Source of the DNA: an uncultured Lachnospiraceae bacterium
Lineage (GTDB): Bacteria; Bacillota; Clostridia; Lachnospirales; Lachnospiraceae
DNA length: 64,000 nucleotides
Assembly: GCA_910583615.1 (NCBI GenBank)
Contig: CAJTXP010000011.1
Location: forward strand, 52,085 to 116,084
Direction: 5' to 3'
How positions within the stretch are numbered: position 1 is the stretch's first letter; each line of letters begins with the position of its first letter. Below, one piece after another: positions 61,242 to 64,000 of this stretch. A model generated the notes under the pieces. That model saw only the letters and a program-made list of their open reading frames with translations, was not told the DNA's origin and did no database searches. A program made the translations under genes and the position numbers.

Positions 61242-62393
61242 ATGAGTTATATTGTTGATACATTGGGAAACCTCGTGCATCAGACAGCTTTTTTTAATCT
61301 GACTGTAGGTAATTATGTGATGATTGCCGTTGCATGCGTGTTCCTTTATCTGGCTATCGCAAAAGAATACGAGCCTCTTCTTCTGGTTCCCATTTCTTTT
61401 GGTATGCTTCTGGTTAATATCTATCCGGATATTATGCTCAGTATCGAAGATTCTGCCAACGGAGTAGGCGGCCTTCTTCATTACTTTTATCTGATGGATG
61501 AGTGGGCGATCCTTCCGTCGCTCATCTTCATGGGCGTAGGTGCGATGACGGACTTCGGACCGCTGATTGCGAATCCGAAGAGTTTTCTGCTCGGGGCTTC
61601 CGCACAGTTCGGCATTTTTGCAGCTTATCTTGGAGCCATGGCGCTTGGTTTCAGCGATAAGGCGGCAGCGGCTATTTCCATTATTGGAGGGGCGGACGGT
61701 CCGACTTCCATCTTCCTGGCGGGCAAGCTGCAGCAGACGGCGATTATGGGTCCCATTGCAGTGGCGGCATATTCCTATATGTCTCTGGTACCGATCATTC
61801 AGCCGCCCATCATGAAGCTTCTGACTACGGAAGAAGAACGGAAGATCAAGATGGAGCAGCTTCGTCCGGTGTCCAAGCTGGAGAAAATCCTGTTTCCGAT
61901 CATCGTTACGATTATCGTATCCCTGATCCTTCCGACTACGGCTCCGCTGGTCGGCATGCTGATGCTCGGCAACCTGTTCCGGGAGAGCGGCGTGGTCCGT
62001 CAGCTGACAGAGACGGCATCCAATGCCCTAATGTATATTGTTGTTATTCTTCTTGGAACTTCGGTAGGCGCAACCACCAGTGCAGAAGCATTTCTGAACT
62101 GGGATACGATCAAGATCGTGGTTCTTGGACTGATTGCCTTCTCATTCGGTACAGCGGCAGGCGTTCTGTTCGGCAAACTGATGTGCAAGGTGACCGGCGG
62201 AAAGGTCAATCCGCTGATCGGCTCCGCAGGCGTTTCCGCAGTGCCCATGGCGGCCCGCGTATCTCAGAAAGTCGGTGCAGAAGCAGATCCGACCAACTTC
62301 CTGCTGATGCATGCAATGGGACCGAACGTGGCAGGCGTGATCGGTACGGCTGTAGCGGCCGGTACGTTTATGGCGATCTTTGGTGTGATGTAA
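61242..62393 (+). CDS. oadB: Na+-translocating decarboxylase beta subunit
   Basis: A 383-residue membrane protein with about nine helices. It catalyses decarboxylation of carboxybiotin and drives Na+ out of the cell. LIFMGVGAMTDFGPLIANPKS and IIGGADGPTSIFLAGKL, with its conserved Asp, are the family signatures; SAGVSAVPMAARVSQK is the second conserved region. GGAGG precedes the ATG. OadB, MmdB and GcdB cannot be told apart here. Confidence 0.93.
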   Translation: MSYIVDTLGNLVHQTAFFNLTVGNYVMIAVACVFLYLAIAKEYEPLLLVPISFGMLLVNIYPDIMLSIEDSANGVGGLLHYFYLMDEWAILPSLIFMGVGAMTDFGPLIANPKSFLLGASAQFGIFAAYLGAMALGFSDKAAAAISIIGGADGPTSIFLAGKLQQTAIMGPIAVAAYSYMSLVPIIQPPIMKLLTTEEERKIKMEQLRPVSKLEKILFPIIVTIIVSLILPTTAPLVGMLMLGNLFRESGVVRQLTETASNALMYIVVILLGTSVGATTSAEAFLNWDTIKIVVLGLIAFSFGTAAGVLFGKLMCKVTGGKVNPLIGSAGVSAVPMAARVSQKVGAEADPTNFLLMHAMGPNVAGVIGTAVAAGTFMAIFGVM

Positions 62394-62448
62394 AACAGCA
62401 TCTTCTGATGCAGAAGATGCGGAAGTCTAATTAGGAGGACTAGATAGA

Positions 62449-63861
62449 ATGAGTAATATGGCGAAAAAGCCCATTAAGATTACAGAGACGATTCTGCGTG
62501 ACGCACATCAGTCTCTGATCGCAACCCGCATGAGCACGGAACAGATGCTTCCCATCGTGGAGAAGCTGGATCAGGTGGGATACTATTCCCTGGAGTGCTG
62601 GGGCGGCGCTACCTTTGATGCTTCTCTTCGTTTCCTGAAAGAGGATCCATGGGAGAGACTCCGTCAGATCAAGGCAAGAGCAAAGAATACCAAACTGCAG
62701 ATGCTGTTCCGTGGACAGAACATCCTGGGATATCGTCCCTATGGAGATGACGTTGTGGAATATTTTGTACAGAAGTCTATCGCCAACGGCATTGACATTA
62801 TCCGTATTTTTGACTGTCTGAATGACCTTCGGAACCTGCAGACAGCAGTAAAGGCTTCCAACAAGGAAGGCGGACACGCGCAGATTGCGCTTTCCTATAC
62901 ATTAGGTGACGCCTACACGCTGGAGTACTGGACCAATATTGCAAAAGAGATTGAGGAGATGGGAGCAGATTCCATCTGTATCAAAGATATGGCAGGTCTT
63001 TTGCTTCCGTATGAGGCGACAAGGCTTGTGACCGCTTTGAAAGAGGCTGTGCGGATTCCGATTCAGCTTCATACCCATTATACATCCGGGGTGGCGTCCA
63101 TGACGTATCTGAAAGCGGTAGAGGCGGGCGTGGATGTGATCGACTGTGCCATGTCTCCGTTTGCACTGGGGACTTCCCAGCCGGCGACCGAGGTTATGGT
63201 GGAGACCTTCAAGGGAACGCCGTACGATACGGGATTTGATCAGGGCCTGCTGGCGGAGATCGCAGATTATTTCCGTCCGATCCGTGATGAGGCGCTGGAC
63301 AGCGGCCTTCTGAACCCGAAAAACCTGGGCGTCAATATCAAGACGCTTCTGTATCAGGTGCCGGGCGGTATGCTTTCCAACCTGACCTCTCAGCTGAAAG
63401 AGCAGCATGCGGAGGACAAATATTACGAAGTGCTTGAGGAAGTGCCGCGGGTTCGCAAGGATCTGGGCGAGTGTCCGCTGGTTACTCCGTCTTCTCAGAT
63501 CGTTGGTACGCAGGCAGTGTTCAACGTACTTATGGGCGAGCGTTACAAGATGGTAACCAAGGAGACAAAGGCGGTTCTGTCCGGACGTTACGGCAAGACA
63601 GTCAAGCCTTTTAATCCGGAAGTACAGAAGAAATGCATCGGAGATGAGGAGATCATTACCTGCCGTCCTGCGGATCTGGTAGGCAATGAGCTGGATACGC
63701 TGGAAGCTGAGATGGCGCAGTACAAGGAGCAGGATGAGGACGTATTGTCCTATGCACTGTTCCCGCAGGTTGCCATGGATTTCTTCAAATACAGGGAAGC
63801 GCAGAAAACCAAAGTGGATGCGGCCGTTGCAGATACTGAGAACGGAGCCTATCCCGTATAA
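62449..63861 (+). CDS. oadA: Oxaloacetate decarboxylase alpha subunit / pyruvate carboxylase subunit B
   Basis: A 470-residue pyruvate/oxaloacetate carboxyltransferase (5S-like). The TIM barrel has ETILRDAHQSLIATRM with the metal Asp, ICIKDMAGLL with the carbamylated Lys, and IQLHTHYTSG with metal His residues. The C-terminal conserved domain follows (GGMLSNLTSQLKEQ). The usual C-terminal biotin domain is missing; the separate carrier at 60830 supplies it. It forms, with OadG, biotin carrier and OadB, a sodium-pumping oxaloacetate decarboxylase, or with the 58530 product a transcarboxylase. Confidence 0.92.
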   Translation: MSNMAKKPIKITETILRDAHQSLIATRMSTEQMLPIVEKLDQVGYYSLECWGGATFDASLRFLKEDPWERLRQIKARAKNTKLQMLFRGQNILGYRPYGDDVVEYFVQKSIANGIDIIRIFDCLNDLRNLQTAVKASNKEGGHAQIALSYTLGDAYTLEYWTNIAKEIEEMGADSICIKDMAGLLLPYEATRLVTALKEAVRIPIQLHTHYTSGVASMTYLKAVEAGVDVIDCAMSPFALGTSQPATEVMVETFKGTPYDTGFDQGLLAEIADYFRPIRDEALDSGLLNPKNLGVNIKTLLYQVPGGMLSNLTSQLKEQHAEDKYYEVLEEVPRVRKDLGECPLVTPSSQIVGTQAVFNVLMGERYKMVTKETKAVLSGRYGKTVKPFNPEVQKKCIGDEEIITCRPADLVGNELDTLEAEMAQYKEQDEDVLSYALFPQVAMDFFKYREAQKTKVDAAVADTENGAYPV

Positions 63862-63874
63862 AATAATCATGACG

Positions 63875-63915
63875 ACAAGATCCCTTCACAGCAGTGAAGG
63901 GATCTTGTTACTTTT
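63875..63915 (+). terminator. Terminator of the decarboxylase cluster
   Basis: ACAAGATCCCTTCAC (63875-63889) pairs perfectly with 63894-63908, loop AGCA, then TACTTTT. Confidence 0.85.
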
Positions 63916-64000
63916 CATGGGGTGGTGGGTAGCCTGCGCCCTGGACCTCTGTGCTCTGCGCTCGTATGGAATGTATCGGACATTGAAGCCGTTTTGTCCG
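63907..64000. repeat. Dispersed palindromic repeat, copy C (cut by window end)
   Basis: GTTACTTTTCATGGGG, then CTGCGCCCTGG, CCTCTGTGCTCTGCGCTCGTATGGA (in parts as in copy B). It begins inside the terminator; its right edge is uncertain because the window ends. Confidence 0.65.

Overview
The window looks like chromosome of an anaerobic, spore-forming Clostridia, most likely a Lachnospiraceae relative. The reasons are a cotJABC spore-coat operon, a fused 2-hydroxyacyl-CoA dehydratase activase, AdhE, a biotin-dependent sodium-pump decarboxylase cluster, two DacF-type carboxypeptidases, strong Shine-Dalgarno sites with ATG, GTG and TTG starts, and about 50% GC. No phage structural genes are visible.

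Layout. Positions 98-4994 hold a type IIA topoisomerase pair and a HAD phosphatase. Positions 5151-6914 hold an alanine aminotransferase fused to a helix-turn-helix domain, with repeated operators in its own promoter, and a tRNA-Pro gene. Positions 7113-14398 hold a tRNA-dihydrouridine synthase, a giant leucine-rich-repeat protein, an aldo/keto reductase with ferredoxin-like clusters and a glycosyltransferase. Positions 14464-18581 are a surface region: a collagen-like protein, then a secreted VIT/VWA protein with its own exosortase-like enzyme. Positions 18713-27036 form a raffinose-type sugar locus: AraC regulator, ABC transporter, GH36 alpha-galactosidase and an amylosucrase-like GH13 enzyme. 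Then come an unknown coiled-coil protein, the dehydratase activase and a rhomboid-like membrane protein.

The most striking region is 33701-46654. The spore-coat gene cotJC is cut into three in-frame pieces (34234-34331, 42435-42878, 46484-46609) by two separate intervening elements. Each element carries a large serine recombinase near its right end and a small ORF beside it. Element 1 (about 8.1 kb) is bounded by an exact 17-bp direct repeat and carries trkA, trkH, adhE and recombinase 1. Element 2 (about 3.6 kb) carries an AAA/PD-(D/E)XK protein and recombinase 2. Removing both elements at these sites restores a 213-residue CotJC without any frame change. This resembles the B. subtilis skin element in sigK, that is, programmed excision during sporulation, but with two elements in one coat gene. 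A sigmaK-like promoter lies before cotJA and a sigmaE-like promoter lies before the element-2 small ORF and recombinase. The adhE leader has three abutting Rex-type operators.

Positions 47104-58289 are housekeeping: alaS, a small membrane protein, rpsU, a YuiD-like phosphatase-family protein, two dacF-like genes, a metallophosphoesterase, scpA and scpB, then a minus-strand pair (a ParB-like/BMP fusion and a phosphoesterase). Positions 58530-63861 are a carboxyltransferase, OadG, biotin carrier, OadB and OadA cluster that probably couples decarboxylation or transcarboxylation to Na+ export. A dispersed palindromic repeat family occurs three times, at 27037-27138, 46823-46906 and from 63907 to the window edge.
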